In this document: in pieces, positions 7,257 to 16,069 of the stretch
Layout: each line of letters opens with the position of its first letter
Numbering within the stretch: position 1 is the stretch's first letter
Source of the DNA: Amycolatopsis tolypomycina
GTDB lineage: Bacteria; Actinomycetota; Actinomycetes; Mycobacteriales; Pseudonocardiaceae
NCBI RefSeq assembly: GCF_900105945.1
Contig: NZ_FNSO01000002.1
Coordinates: 496,001 to 560,000 of the forward strand
Length of the DNA: 64,000 nt
Direction: 5' to 3'
Translations under genes and position numbers: made by a program
Notes under the pieces: model-generated
What the model was told of the DNA's origin: nothing
What the model saw: the letters and a program-made list of their open reading frames with translations, nothing else
The model's database searches: none

Positions 7257-8097
7257 CCGTGTGGATCACCGGCGGCACTCGGACGTCGTCGGCCTCGAAC
7301 GCCGTCCGGAGCTGCTCGACGTCGCCGCCGGTCATCAGCTCGGCCAGCTCGTCGGCGCGGGCGAGGGTGGCCGGGGCGAGCTCCACGGTGTCGTCGATCG
7401 CGCCCCAGACGTCCCACAGGAGCATCTCGTGCTTGTTGAGCGCGGCGAGGTCGAGCACGACGTTGTGCCACGCGTACGGGAACCCGCGCAGGAACGGCAC
7501 GTCGAGGTCCGGGTTGACGACCACCCGTGCCGGGTCGATTTCGCCTGCGCGGGCCGCGATCCACGCCGCCGGGCCGGTCAGGAAGCGGTCGCGGGGGACG
7601 TCGAGGAGGTCGAATTCGACGTCGTCCACCGGGTCGCGGAAGCCGGGTGGCATCTGCGCTTCGACCAGGCGCCAGCCGTCGGCGGTGCGGATCTCGGCGA
7701 CGACGTGGTCGATGTACCAGCCGGGGATCAGGTAGCTCGCGACCCCGACGCGGACGCGGGCCGGGATGCCGTGGTGGCGCGCCATCGAGACCAGCAGCAG
7801 CGTGAAATCGCGGCAGCAGCCGACAATCCGCTGCAGCGGCGCCCGCGGCGCGCCGGGTGGTGCCGGGTTGAGCTCGCGCAGGCGCGCCCACATGTCCGCG
7901 GCGTACCGCAGGGTGATCTCGTCGTTGCGGGCGGCCGGGAACCCGTGGTCCGTGATGGGGCCCGAACCCCAGTAGTGGAACACCAGCTGGGTCGCCGCCT
8001 CGCGGAGCGCCGCGAGGTCGGCCGGGGTCGCGGCGAGCCAGTCCGCGTGCGGGCCCGGGTCACTGAACCGGCTGTGGCTGACGTAAAAGTCGTCCAT
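7213..8097 (-). CDS. Transglutaminase-like domain protein
   Basis: A 294-residue protein with the transglutaminase/protease core: GCCRDFTLLLVSMARHHGIPA in two pieces (residues 93-113, nucleophile probably C95), HVVAEI (H131) and GWRLVEAQ (142-148), where the usual Asp of the triad is Glu146. Such bacterial proteins are cysteine hydrolases or amidases of unknown substrate. It lies 20 bp downstream of the GlxA-type regulator on the same strand, so the two are probably co-transcribed. Confidence 0.82.
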   Translation of the reverse strand: MDDFYVSHSRFSDPGPHADWLAATPADLAALREAATQLVFHYWGSGPITDHGFPAARNDEITLRYAADMWARLRELNPAPPGAPRAPLQRIVGCCRDFTLLLVSMARHHGIPARVRVGVASYLIPGWYIDHVVAEIRTADGWRLVEAQMPPGFRDPVDDVEFDLLDVPRDRFLTGPAAWIAARAGEIDPARVVVNPDLDVPFLRGFPYAWHNVVLDLAALNKHEMLLWDVWGAIDDTVELAPATLARADELAELMTGGDVEQLRTAFEADDVRVPPVIHTVTPPGLLPVEVALR

Positions 8098-8117
8098 AGC
8101 TGGACGCTAGCGAAATT

Positions 8118-9116
8118 TTATGCAGTTTGAACAGTCAGTTCCCCGCGGAATGTCGACCGGTACGCGCTCGGCGACACCCCGAGCGCCGCCTGGAAGTGCT
8201 GGCGCAGGGAGGCCGCCGTGCCGAAGCCCGCTTCCGTGGCGACGCGGTCGACCGGGAGGTCCGTCTCCTCGAGGAGCTGGCGGGCGCGCTCGACCCGTTG
8301 CTGGGTCAGCCACTGCAGCGCCGAAATGCCGACCTCCTCGCGGAAGCGGCGGGTGAACGTCCGCGTGCTCATCGCCTCGCGGGCGGCGAGCTCGCGCAGG
8401 CTCAACGGCCGGTGCAGGTTCTCCAGTGCCCAGGCGCGGGCCGCCTTGGTCGACGACGTGCGGGGCTCGGGCACCGGCCTGCGGACGAACTGGGCCTGGC
8501 CGCCTTCGCGGTGCGGGGACACGACCGTGCCGCGGGCGACTTCGTTGGCCACCGCCGTGCCGTGGTCGCGGCGGATCATGTGCAGCACCAGGTCGATGCC
8601 GGCGGCGACGCCCGCCGAGGTCAGCACGTCGCCGTCGTCGGTGTAGAGCACGCACGGGTCGACGTCGACCTCGGGGAAGCGGTCCTGCAGTTCCTCGGCG
8701 GAGCGCCAGTGGGTGGTGGCGCGGCGGCCGTCGAGCAGGCCGGCCGCGGCGAGCACGAACGCGCCGGTGCAGATCGACGCGATGCGCGCGTCTGCCGGGA
8801 TGCGGTCGAGCGCCGCCTTGAGCGGCGGGGTCAGCACGCGGGCCATCGGCTCGTACTCGGCCAGGGACGCCGGGACGATCACCGTGTCGGCCTCGGCCAG
8901 CACTTCGGGGCCGCGGTCGACCGGGATGGTGACGTCCGCGTCGGTGCGCACCGGGCCGGGCTCGAGCGTGCAGGTCACGACCTCGTACAGCGGCTCGCCG
9001 GCCGCCGAGCGCGCCTGGCCGAACAGCCGGTGGACGATGCCGAGTTCCATCACCAGCATCCCGTGGCGGACCAGGACGGCGACGTGGTGGCGGTTCGGGT
9101 GCACGAATTCGGCCAT
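8118..9116 (-). CDS. GlxA family transcriptional regulator (DJ-1/PfpI plus AraC HTH)
   Basis: A 332-residue two-domain regulator. The N-terminal DJ-1/PfpI fold has IASICTGAFVLAAAGLLDGR with the conserved cysteine and the following TTHW. The C-terminal AraC domain carries two helix-turn-helices (LSLRELAAREAMSTRTFTRR and DRVATEAGFGTAASLRQHF) and ends in the usual GVSPSAYRSTFRG. The ATG at 9116 is favoured over the one at 9134 because homologues begin near the HHVAVLVRHGM strand. It is divergent from the flavodoxin-fold oxidoreductase at 9188 and upstream of the transglutaminase gene, so either could be its target. Confidence 0.87.
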   Translation of the reverse strand: MAEFVHPNRHHVAVLVRHGMLVMELGIVHRLFGQARSAAGEPLYEVVTCTLEPGPVRTDADVTIPVDRGPEVLAEADTVIVPASLAEYEPMARVLTPPLKAALDRIPADARIASICTGAFVLAAAGLLDGRRATTHWRSAEELQDRFPEVDVDPCVLYTDDGDVLTSAGVAAGIDLVLHMIRRDHGTAVANEVARGTVVSPHREGGQAQFVRRPVPEPRTSSTKAARAWALENLHRPLSLRELAAREAMSTRTFTRRFREEVGISALQWLTQQRVERARQLLEETDLPVDRVATEAGFGTAASLRQHFQAALGVSPSAYRSTFRGELTVQTA

Positions 9117-9187
9117 GGCCCGATTCTTGCACATGATGGCTATCAGGCCACTCGATCGAGCCGCGCGACCGCGTGATCATCGGGGAC

Positions 9188-9964
9188 ATGAACGTGTTGT
9201 GGGTATTCGCGCATCCCGAGCCGCGCTCGCTGAGCGGGGCCCTCCGTGACGACGGGCTCCGGACGCTCCGCGAGTTCGGGCACGACGTCCGGGAGTCGGA
9301 TCTGTACGCCATGAAGTGGAACCCGGTGGTCGACGCCGCCGACTTCGGAGCCGAAGCCGGGGACGGGCGGCTGGTCGTCGGGGCGACGTCGGCCCGGGCG
9401 CACGCGCGCGGCGAGCTGAGCGCGGACATCGTGGCCGAGCAGGAAAAACTGGATTGGGCGGACGCGGTCGTCGTGCAGTTCCCGCTGTGGTGGTACAGCC
9501 CGCCGGCCATCCTCAAGGGCTGGTTCGACCGCGTGTTCGTGAAGGGATTCGGCTACGGCGTCCAGGCCGAGGACGGCCGCACCCTCCGCTACGGCGAGGG
9601 CCGGCTCGCGGGCAAGCGCGCGATGGTGGTGGTCACCGCGGGTGCCCGCGAGCCGGCGATGGGTCCGCGCGGGGTGAACGGCGCACTCGACGACGTCCTG
9701 TTCCCGCTGCACCACGGAACCCTCTTCTACACCGGGATGTCGGTGCTGCCGCCGGTCGCGGTCTACGGCGCCGACCGCGTGCCGGACGAGCAGTTCGCCG
9801 AAGCCCGAGACCTGCTGCGCGAACGCCTGCGGAGGATCGAGACGGAAGAGCCCATCCCGTTCCGCACCCAGAACGGCGGCGACTACGACGACGACCTGGT
9901 CCTGCGCCCCGACCGCGCACCGGGAGTCACCGGCACGGCGGCACACCTCAGGCGGGCAACGTGA
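9188..9964 (+). CDS. NAD(P)H oxidoreductase, flavodoxin-fold quinone reductase (NQO1/MdaB-like)
   Basis: A 258-residue flavoprotein: [17 protein letters not shown] near the N-terminus (FMN/FAD phosphate binding), [20 protein letters not shown] followed by WFDRVF (two-electron quinone reductase signature), RAMVVVTAG and [11 protein letters not shown]. Such enzymes reduce quinones directly to hydroquinones in the cytosol. The ATG at 9188 is preferred because the preceding in-frame residues are not conserved and CGGGGAC stands just upstream. The 3' end overlaps the convergent SDR gene by 17 bases. Confidence 0.87.
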   Translation: MNVLWVFAHPEPRSLSGALRDDGLRTLREFGHDVRESDLYAMKWNPVVDAADFGAEAGDGRLVVGATSARAHARGELSADIVAEQEKLDWADAVVVQFPLWWYSPPAILKGWFDRVFVKGFGYGVQAEDGRTLRYGEGRLAGKRAMVVVTAGAREPAMGPRGVNGALDDVLFPLHHGTLFYTGMSVLPPVAVYGADRVPDEQFAEARDLLRERLRRIETEEPIPFRTQNGGDYDDDLVLRPDRAPGVTGTAAHLRRAT

Positions 9965-10697
9965 GCCGCTGTCCCAGACCGCCGTCCACCGGGAGGTCCG
10001 CGCCGGTGGTGAACGTCGCGTCGAAGGCGAGGAACAGCACCGCCGCCGCGACCTCCTCCGGTGTTGCGTGGCGCTTCAGGGGCGTGATCTCGTCGCCGAT
10101 CGCCTTGAACTCGGCCAGCACCGGCTCCGGCACACCCGACACGCCCATTGTCGGCGTGTCGGTGTAGCCGGGGCTGACCACGTTCACCCGGATCCCGCGC
10201 GGGGCCAGCTCGGCCGCGTACGTGCGGGCGAACGAACGCACCGCCGCCTTCGCCGCCGAATACAGGCCCATTCCGGCGATCCCGGCCTCGGCCGCGACCG
10301 ACGTCGTGAACACGAACGACCCGCCCGTGCGAACCAGGGGCGCCAGCCGCCGGGCGGTGAAGTACGCGCCTTTGGTGTTGACGTCGAACGTGCGGTCGTA
10401 CAGCTCGGGGGTCGCGTCCTGATACGGCGTCAGCGTGGAGAACCCGACGTTGACGAACACCAGGTCCAGCTCGCCGAGCGTGGCCTCGGCGACCGCGCCC
10501 AGCTCGGCGACGTCGTCCAGGCGGGCCGCGTCCGACGACAGCAGGTGCGCCTTGCCGGACAACGTCCCCTCCAGCGGCGACACGTCGCGGCCGGTCAGCA
10601 GCACCTCCGCGCCGCCGTCGAGCAGGGCCCGGACCACCGCCAGGCCCATGCCGTGCGTGCCGCCGGTGACGACGGCCTTCTTTCCGAGGTACTTCAC
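9948..10697 (-). CDS. Short-chain dehydrogenase/reductase (SDR)
   Basis: A 249-residue classical SDR: nucleotide motif [13 protein letters not shown] near residue 8, [10 protein letters not shown] (NAG changed to NVG), [12 protein letters not shown] with the catalytic serine region, and [20 protein letters not shown] with the YxxxK pair, then [12 protein letters not shown]. Substrate unknown. The GTG start at 10697 overlaps the stop of the upstream reductase (GTGA), and GGAG stands 6-9 bases before it, so the two genes are translationally coupled. A much longer open frame running to 13037 on this strand is a high-GC artefact. Confidence 0.88.
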   Translation of the reverse strand: MKYLGKKAVVTGGTHGMGLAVVRALLDGGAEVLLTGRDVSPLEGTLSGKAHLLSSDAARLDDVAELGAVAEATLGELDLVFVNVGFSTLTPYQDATPELYDRTFDVNTKGAYFTARRLAPLVRTGGSFVFTTSVAAEAGIAGMGLYSAAKAAVRSFARTYAAELAPRGIRVNVVSPGYTDTPTMGVSGVPEPVLAEFKAIGDEITPLKRHATPEEVAAAVLFLAFDATFTTGADLPVDGGLGQRLTLPA

Positions 10698-11551
10698 CGG
10701 ATCTCCTCGATGACGCTGGCGATCGCGTGCGAGCCGTGGCCCGCGGCGACCGCGCGGTCGAACAACTCCCGCAGCACCGCGGGCACCGCCGTGCTGACGC
10801 CCTGCCCGCGGCTCGTCTCGACCAGCATGGCGAGGCCGGCCGCATTGATGTCCAAAGCGGACACATCGGTGGCGTAGTCGCCGCTGGCGACCTGCTCGCC
10901 GATGCCCGGCAGCAGCCCGGCCACGGCCGAGTGCCACGCCAGCGCCATCGGCGTGAACTGCTCCGGCGTGACGCCCTCGGTGCCGACGAGCGCGAGCGCC
11001 TGCAGGTACCCGGCCATGGTCGACCACATGATGCCGAGCAGCGCCAGGTCGTACAGCGCCGCCAGCCCGGCGTCCTCGCCGACGAACACCGGCGTGCCCA
11101 GCACTGCCAGCACATCGCGCTGCGCCGCGAACGTGGGTTCCGAACCGCTGTACAGGACCTGCGCGACCGGTGTCCCGATCTGCTGGGGGACGGCCATGAT
11201 CACGCCGTCCACGTAGTCGATTCCCGCGGACGCGGCCCACTTCGCGGCGGTCCGCGCCTGCTCCGGCGTCCCGGACGTGAGGTTGACCAGCGGCCGGCCG
11301 GACAGCCCGGCCGCCTCCAGCACCGGCTGCTGACTGTCGTATGTGGACAGACAGCTGAGGACGACATCCGCCGAAGCCGCTTCCGCCGGCGTCGCGGCGA
11401 GCTTGGCACCGCGGTCGAGCAGCGGTCCCGCCTTGAGCGGCGACCGGTTCCACACCGAGACGTCGTGTCCCGCCCCCAGGAGCGCCCCGGCGAGGGCGGT
11501 ACCCATCCGCCCCAGGCCGAGCACGCCCACGTGTTTTCTGCTTTCTCCCAT
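10694..11551 (-). CDS. NAD(P)-binding reductase, imine reductase / beta-hydroxyacid dehydrogenase family
   Basis: About 285 residues: Rossmann motif [27 protein letters not shown], the bridging VLSCLSTYD and a C-terminal helical dimerisation domain. The position that is lysine in beta-hydroxyacid dehydrogenases lies in [13 protein letters not shown] with Asp, as in imine-reductase-like members, so I favour that subgroup. The start is uncertain: ATG at 11551, ATG at 11560, or TTG at 11587; homologues begin just before the Rossmann motif. It is divergent from the HxlR gene, with a dyad in between, and coupled to the SDR downstream. Confidence 0.82.
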   Translation of the reverse strand: MGESRKHVGVLGLGRMGTALAGALLGAGHDVSVWNRSPLKAGPLLDRGAKLAATPAEAASADVVLSCLSTYDSQQPVLEAAGLSGRPLVNLTSGTPEQARTAAKWAASAGIDYVDGVIMAVPQQIGTPVAQVLYSGSEPTFAAQRDVLAVLGTPVFVGEDAGLAALYDLALLGIMWSTMAGYLQALALVGTEGVTPEQFTPMALAWHSAVAGLLPGIGEQVASGDYATDVSALDINAAGLAMLVETSRGQGVSTAVPAVLRELFDRAVAAGHGSHAIASVIEEIR

Positions 11552-11587
11552 GGACTCCATGCTGGAGGGGCGCTTTACACTGGACAA

Positions 11588-11610
11588 GTACCGACAAATA
11601 AGTCAGGTAC
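11588..11610. promoter_or_regulatory. Candidate HxlR operator
   Basis: The imperfect dyad GTACC-GAC (11588-11595) and GTC-AGGTAC (11602-11610) surrounds an AT-rich AAATAA centre in the gap between the divergent reductase and HxlR genes. HxlR proteins bind such dyads in the gap to the gene they control. Assignment is by position. Confidence 0.55.
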
Positions 11611-11633
11611 CCACCAAAACGTAAGGATCCTGC

Positions 11634-11999
11634 ATGCAGCCTCGGACGTACGCCTGCGGTCTGGACGCCGCCGTCGACGTGATCGGCGGCCGCTGGAAGG
11701 CCCTCATCCTCTGGGCGCTGCACGCCGAGCCGCTGCGGTTCGGCGAGCTGAAGCGGAAGGTCGCGGGGATCAGCGAAAAGATGCTCATCCAGGCCCTGCG
11801 GGAACTGGAGGCGGACGAGATCGTGCACCGCGAGGTGTTCCACGAGATCCCGCCGAAGGTCGAGTACTCGCTGACCGGCCTCGGCCAGCGGCTGAACACG
11901 GCATTGCTGCCCTTGGGCGACTGGGGCGAGGAGAACATGGCCGGCATCGCTAAGCGCCGCGGCGTCACACCGGCGCCGCCGCACGCCACCTCGGCCTGA
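11634..11999 (+). CDS. HxlR family winged-helix transcriptional regulator
   Basis: A 121-residue regulator with the HxlR signature: the conserved Cys in [61 protein letters not shown] and [10 protein letters not shown]. These proteins sense redox or aldehyde stress and regulate adjacent oxidoreductases. The divergent imine-reductase-like and SDR genes are the likely targets. Its ATG at 11634 is preceded by a short AAGGAT site. Confidence 0.88.
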   Translation: MQPRTYACGLDAAVDVIGGRWKALILWALHAEPLRFGELKRKVAGISEKMLIQALRELEADEIVHREVFHEIPPKVEYSLTGLGQRLNTALLPLGDWGEENMAGIAKRRGVTPAPPHATSA

Positions 12000-12070
12000 G
12001 GCGGATTGCCGCACGGCCGGCAGGCCGTGGCTCGGCACTCGACGACACCCGGGCAGCAACTCGTGGAGAT

Positions 12071-12135
12071 GGGCACCGGCGGCCGGCTGCTCGGCGTCCC
12101 CGAAGAGAACGCCGAGCCGAGCGCCGCCGGTGCCC
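12071..12135. terminator. Long two-part hairpin between convergent genes
   Basis: The outer 13-bp stem GGGCACCGGCGGC (12071-12083) pairs with 12123-12135, and an inner 9-bp stem GCTCGGCGT (12089-12097) pairs with 12109-12117. It lies between the ends of the HxlR gene and the minus-strand FMN reductase gene. There is no T-tract, which is common for actinomycete terminators. The short open frame through it is not a gene. Confidence 0.6.
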
Positions 12136-12151
12136 GTACCGCCCTCCTCCC

Positions 12152-12715
12152 TCAGGCGGTGACCAGGGCCGCGCCGGCGAAGAACGTCTGCGCGGCGGAC
12201 ATCGCGTCGGTGTCCAGGAGCACGTCGCCGGGGCGGCTGCCGTTGCCGAGCAGCACTCCGCCCCAGTTCATGCCCAGATACTCGGCGCAAAGCTCCAGCG
12301 TGCCGATCAGCGGCTGGGCTTCCCGCGCCGTCTCGCTCAGCACGCTCACGCCCCACAGCGACTTCCCGCGCATCCGCGGCTTGAACTCCACCGGCAGCCG
12401 CATCCAGCCCGACCAGTAGTCGAGGTAGAGCTTCACGCTCGCCGCCACCGAATACCAGTACACCGGGGACACGATCACGATGTCGGTCGCGGCGAAGGTC
12501 GCGTCCATCAGCAGCTGTTCGTTCGCTCCCGGCGGCGGGTGTTCGCCGGCGCCGTGGCGGCGGTCTTCGAACGGCGGCAGCGGCACCTCCGGCAGCCGGA
12601 TCCACCGCTGCTCGACGTCTCGCGGCAGTTCCCTGGCCGCCCGGCGAGCCAGCATTTCGGTGTTGCCCCCGGCCCGTGCGGCGCCCACCAGGAACAGGAA
12701 GCTGCGATCGCTCAT
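12152..12715 (-). CDS. NADPH-dependent FMN reductase / flavodoxin-fold NAD(P)H oxidoreductase
   Basis: A 187-residue flavodoxin-fold protein. It starts [20 protein letters not shown] (phosphate-binding loop), then [20 protein letters not shown] followed by LDYWSGW and later [13 protein letters not shown]. It probably transfers electrons from NADPH to FMN or a quinone. The ATG at 12715 puts the first strand at the N-terminus; the open frame extends to 12748 across the operator. It is divergent from a MarR gene. Confidence 0.83.
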   Translation of the reverse strand: MSDRSFLFLVGAARAGGNTEMLARRAARELPRDVEQRWIRLPEVPLPPFEDRRHGAGEHPPPGANEQLLMDATFAATDIVIVSPVYWYSVAASVKLYLDYWSGWMRLPVEFKPRMRGKSLWGVSVLSETAREAQPLIGTLELCAEYLGMNWGGVLLGNGSRPGDVLLDTDAMSAAQTFFAGAALVTA

Positions 12716-12733
12716 GCCCACCCTCTCCGCTCT

Positions 12734-12755
12734 TATTTGCATGTACATATAAATA
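12734..12755. promoter_or_regulatory. MarR-type operator dyad
   Basis: A 22-bp dyad reads TATTTGCATGTACATATAAA plus TA, with 18 of 22 positions symmetric around the ATGTACAT core (12741-12748). This AT-rich island lies between the divergent FMN reductase and MarR genes and so probably binds the MarR product. Confidence 0.65.
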
Positions 12756-12795
12756 CTGTCCCTGGACTATCCTGGCGTCAAGAGGAGGCCGGAAG

Positions 12796-13212
12796 ATGAC
12801 CGTCGACGAACAGGCCTGGGGCCGCGTGCTCGTGCTGCACGCCCGGATCGAGCAGGAACTCGCCAAGGCCCTGCAGCGACGGCACGGGCTCGGCCTGTCC
12901 GAGTACCGCGCGCTCGGCAAGCTGGTCGCGGGCCCGCGCGGCGGCCTGCGGATGCAGGAACTGGCCGACGCGATCGGCCTCAACCAGAGCTCGGTCAGCC
13001 GGATGTGCGCCCGCCTCGAAGACGCCGGGCTGACCATCCGCGACCTCTGCGAAGACGACCGCCGCGGCGTCTACTCGGTGATCACCGACGCCGGCCGCAA
13101 GCGCTACGCCGAAACCGAGCCGACGTACTGCGCCGTGCTGCGGACCGCGCTCGACAAGGCCGCGAGCGATCCGGAGCTCGCCGCCGCGGTCTCCGCCGTC
13201 CGCGGCGCTTGA
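12796..13212 (+). CDS. MarR family transcriptional regulator
   Basis: A 138-residue MarR protein: [40 protein letters not shown] (recognition helix), then the wing [33 protein letters not shown] precedes the ATG at 12796. It probably represses itself and the divergent FMN reductase through the 12734-12755 dyad, a common arrangement for electrophile or quinone sensing. Confidence 0.87.
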   Translation: MTVDEQAWGRVLVLHARIEQELAKALQRRHGLGLSEYRALGKLVAGPRGGLRMQELADAIGLNQSSVSRMCARLEDAGLTIRDLCEDDRRGVYSVITDAGRKRYAETEPTYCAVLRTALDKAASDPELAAAVSAVRGA

Positions 13213-13238
13213 CCCGCATATTCCTCAGTGGTTATATA
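13209..13238 (+). promoter_or_regulatory. Promoter of the SRPBCC gene
   Basis: TTGACC (13209-13214) and TATATA (13233-13238) are spaced by 18 bp, overlapping the stop codon of the MarR gene and ending 28 bp before the GTG start at 13267. The AT-rich -10 stands out in this GC-rich region. Confidence 0.6.
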
Positions 13239-13266
13239 CGGGCACAGGCAACCCACGGGAGGAAGC

Positions 13267-14064
13267 GTGTCCGGACGAGCGAAGCTGCAGACCGACGGCG
13301 AACGCCCGGTGCTCCGGCTGGAACGCCGCCTGAAGCACGCGCCCGAGCGGGTCTGGCGGGCGATCACGGACCCGGCCGAGCTCGAGCACTGGTTCCCGGC
13401 GCGGGTCGACGTCGAACTGCGGGCCGGCGGCACGATCCGGTTCACCTTCCCCGGCGAGGACAGCTCGACGACCGGGCAGGTCGTCACCGCCGATCCGCCG
13501 CGCGAGTTCACCTTCGTCTGGAACGACGACACGCTGCGCTGGCTGATCTCCCCCGACGGCGACGGCAGCCGCCTGGAGTTCACCCACACCTTCGGCCGCG
13601 GCGATCCCGCGATCGCGAAGCTCGCCGGTGGGCGCACGGCCGCCGGCTGGGACGGCTGCCTCGACGCCCTCGCCGCGCACCTGGCCGGGCAGGACTTCGC
13701 GCAGCCGCGGGACTGGCACGCGCGGATGGCGTCCTATGTGGAGGAATTCGGCCTCGACGACGGCGAAGTCCTCGACGGCGGCACCATCCGCTTCCGGCGT
13801 GACCTCGGCTGGAAGCCGGTGGCCGAGGTCCGGCCACTGCTGCCGGACGAGCCGGGCTGGCACCTCGTCCACGACCCCCTCGAAGGCACCCGCGTCGAGT
13901 TCACCGAAGCGGCGGGCGAAGACGTCCCGGCGCAGCTGGCCCGCCGGCACGAACAGCTGGACAGGCTGTTCGCCGCCACCCACGGCGTCGACCTGCCCGC
14001 GTGGGCACCCGAGCGCGTCGAAGCCGCGCGGAAGTACTACTCCGCGGGTCCGACCGAAGGCTGA
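13267..14064 (+). CDS. SRPBCC / AHSA1-like domain protein
   Basis: A 265-residue protein whose first half is an AHSA1/START-like domain: LRLERRLKHAPERVWRAITD, PAELEHWFPARVDVELRAGG, FTWNDDTLRWL-type core (FVWNDDTLRW) and LEFTHTFG. The C-terminal half (about 165-265) is a less defined region found fused in some actinomycete members. The fold binds hydrophobic ligands; function unknown. The GTG at 13267 is chosen because GGGAGGAAG precedes it; the ORF extends upstream into the promoter. Confidence 0.78.
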   Translation: MSGRAKLQTDGERPVLRLERRLKHAPERVWRAITDPAELEHWFPARVDVELRAGGTIRFTFPGEDSSTTGQVVTADPPREFTFVWNDDTLRWLISPDGDGSRLEFTHTFGRGDPAIAKLAGGRTAAGWDGCLDALAAHLAGQDFAQPRDWHARMASYVEEFGLDDGEVLDGGTIRFRRDLGWKPVAEVRPLLPDEPGWHLVHDPLEGTRVEFTEAAGEDVPAQLARRHEQLDRLFAATHGVDLPAWAPERVEAARKYYSAGPTEG

Positions 14065-14098
14065 CGCGCGGCCGCCGGTTCGGCGTTACGTTCGATTC

Positions 14099-15205
14099 AT
14101 GCGCATTCGCGTCGTCTTGGACGTCTTGGCCGTCCTGGTGCTGGCCGTGGGGGCCGGCGGCAACCTCGCCGCGGGCGCCTGGTCGCTGCCGCCGTGGCTG
14201 CCGAGCTGGCTCGGCTGGGCCATTCTCGTGCTGAGCGTCGCGCCCATCGTGCTGCGGCGCTGGTGGCCACGGCCGGCCTACGTCCTCGCGCTGGTGCTGA
14301 CGGCGGCGGCGGTGCCGATCGGCGGGCCGGTGCTGGCGATCGCCGTCGTGGCCGCGGGCTGCGCGGTGTACAGCTTCGTGGTCGACCGGGGCAGCCGGGC
14401 CGCGCGGATCGGCTTCGCGGCCGGGCTGGCCGGCATCGGCGTGATCGCCATCGCGGTGCCGAACCCGAGCACGGCGACCACGGTGAACTTCGGCGCGTCG
14501 GCGCTGATCGTCGGGTTCGCGCTCGGCATCGCCGTCCACGGCCGCCGCGAACACGCCGCGATCGAGCGGGAAACCCATGCCCAGCAAGCGGTTTCGGCGG
14601 AGCGGCTGCGGATCGCGCGGGAGATGCACGACGTCGTCGCGCACAGCATGAGCCTGATCGCGGTGAAGGCGGCGGTCGGCAACCACGTGGCCCTCGAACA
14701 ACCCGACCAGGCCCGCGACGCGCTGCGCGTCATCGAAGACACCAGCCGCGAGACGCTGGCGGAGCTGCGGCGCATGCTCGGCGTGCTGCGCGACGGCACC
14801 GGCGTCCCCGCACTGACGCCCGCCCCGTCGCTCGACGACCTGCGCGCCCTGGCCGAGCGTGCGCAGCAGGCGGGTCCCGCGGTCGACCTCGTCATCGAGG
14901 GCCTCACCGAGCTGCCGGGCGGCGTCGGCCAGTCGGTGTACCGGATCGTGCAGGAGGCACTGACCAATGTGGTCAAGCACGCGAGCGCCACGACGTGCCG
15001 GATCAGCGTCACCGGCGGCAGCGGCGAGGTGACGATCGAGGTCCTCGACGACGGCCGCGGCGGCGAGGCGGTCCCCGGCCACGGCCTGATCGGCATGCGC
15101 GAGCGCGTCGCGGTCTACGACGGCGAATTCTCCGCGGCGCCGACCGGAACCGGTTTCCGCGTCTTCGCGCGGCTCCCCTACGAAGAAGCGGCGGTGGCCC
15201 GATGA
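14099..15205 (+). CDS. Sensor histidine kinase (NarL/DesK type)
   Basis: A 368-residue membrane kinase. About the first 150 residues contain several hydrophobic helices (DUF7134-like sensor region). The dimerisation box is RLRIAREMHDVVAHSMSLIA with the phosphorylated His, and the HATPase part has YRIVQEALTNVVKHA (N box) and GHGLIGMRERV (G box). The ATG at 14099 is preceded by TACGTT at 14087-14092, 7 nt away, suggesting a leaderless start. It overlaps the response regulator by ATGA. Confidence 0.9.
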   Translation: MRIRVVLDVLAVLVLAVGAGGNLAAGAWSLPPWLPSWLGWAILVLSVAPIVLRRWWPRPAYVLALVLTAAAVPIGGPVLAIAVVAAGCAVYSFVVDRGSRAARIGFAAGLAGIGVIAIAVPNPSTATTVNFGASALIVGFALGIAVHGRREHAAIERETHAQQAVSAERLRIAREMHDVVAHSMSLIAVKAAVGNHVALEQPDQARDALRVIEDTSRETLAELRRMLGVLRDGTGVPALTPAPSLDDLRALAERAQQAGPAVDLVIEGLTELPGGVGQSVYRIVQEALTNVVKHASATTCRISVTGGSGEVTIEVLDDGRGGEAVPGHGLIGMRERVAVYDGEFSAAPTGTGFRVFARLPYEEAAVAR

Positions 15206-15849
15206 CCCGCGTCCTGATCGCCGACGACCAGGCGCTGCTGCGCGGAAGCTTCCGGGTGCTGGTCGACAGCGCACCGGGCCTGGAGGTGGTGGCCGAGGCC
15301 TCCGACGGCGCCGAGGCGGTGGCCCTGACCCGCGTCGAGCGGCCGGACGTCGTGCTCATGGACGTCCGCATGCCGGAGATGGACGGCATCGAGGCGACCC
15401 GCCGGATCTGCGCGGAAACCGACGTCCGGGTGCTGATGCTGACCACGTTCGACCTCGACGAGTACGTCTATTCGGCCCTGCGCGCGGGCGCGAGCGGCTT
15501 CCTCCTGAAGGACACCCGCCCGGCAGACCTCCTGTCGGCGATCGAGGTGGTGGCCGCCGGCGAAGCCCTGCTGGCTCCCTCGGTGACGCGCCGCCTGGTG
15601 GCGGAGTTCGCCCGGCTGCCGACCGGCCCGGTGACGCGCCTGGACGGCGTGACGGCGAGAGAACAGGAGGTCCTGACGCTGATCGCGAGGGGGTTGTCGA
15701 ACGACGAGATCGCGGCGCGGCTGCACCTGGGGATCGCGACGGTCAAGACCCACATCGGCCGTCTGCTGCACAAGCTGGCGGCCCGCGACCGGGCGCAGCT
15801 GGTGATCGCGGCGTACGAGTCCGGGCTGGTCCGCCCGACGGCGTCGTGA
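15202..15849 (+). CDS. NarL/LuxR family response regulator
   Basis: A 215-residue response regulator with receiver domain MTRVLIADDQALLR, phosphoacceptor Asp in DVVLMDVRMPEMDG and LTTFDLDEYVYSALRAGASG, then a LuxR helix-turn-helix (LTAREQEVLTLIARGLSNDE-like, here VTAREQEVLTLIARGLSNDE) followed by IATVKTHIGRLLHKL. It is translationally coupled to the kinase. Target genes are unknown; no adjacent transporter is present. Confidence 0.92.
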   Translation: MTRVLIADDQALLRGSFRVLVDSAPGLEVVAEASDGAEAVALTRVERPDVVLMDVRMPEMDGIEATRRICAETDVRVLMLTTFDLDEYVYSALRAGASGFLLKDTRPADLLSAIEVVAAGEALLAPSVTRRLVAEFARLPTGPVTRLDGVTAREQEVLTLIARGLSNDEIAARLHLGIATVKTHIGRLLHKLAARDRAQLVIAAYESGLVRPTAS

Positions 15850-15883
15850 GTAGGGTGAAGCCGCCGAACACAGGGGGAGCCCG

Positions 15884-16063
15884 ATGAGCACCGAACATCC
15901 GGAGGACCGGCTGCCCGGGGGCCCGGTCCCGCAACCACCGCCCGAAGGGGACGAGTGGGAGTCCGAGGTCCCGGGCAAGTCGAAGCACCGCCCGGGACAC
16001 CCGCTCCCGGAACTCGACTCGGAGGACGGTCCCCCGCCCCGCCGCGGCGGCCCGACCGGCTGA
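15884..16063 (+). CDS. Short hypothetical acidic/proline-rich protein
   Basis: A 59-residue reading frame starting ATG at 15884 with a strong ribosome site (GGGGGAG, 6-7 nt upstream) and a TAGGGT -10-like box at 15851-15856. The protein is rich in Pro, Gly, Glu and Asp (EGDEWESEVPGKSKHRPGHP) and has no recognisable domain or membrane segment. It ends 6 bp before the DUF6338 gene, so the two are probably an operon. Confidence 0.6.
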   Translation: MSTEHPEDRLPGGPVPQPPPEGDEWESEVPGKSKHRPGHPLPELDSEDGPPPRRGGPTG

Positions 16064-16069
16064 CGCGAG

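Noticed and set aside
12001..12150. A small gene between HxlR and the FMN reductase
   Set aside because: The open stretch is made of the two arms of a long hairpin (12071-12135); a terminator explains it better.
9948..13037. A 1029-codon minus-strand reading frame
   Set aside because: Only its last 250 codons (SDR) are real; the rest is the antisense or off-frame shadow of the reductase, HxlR and FMN reductase genes.
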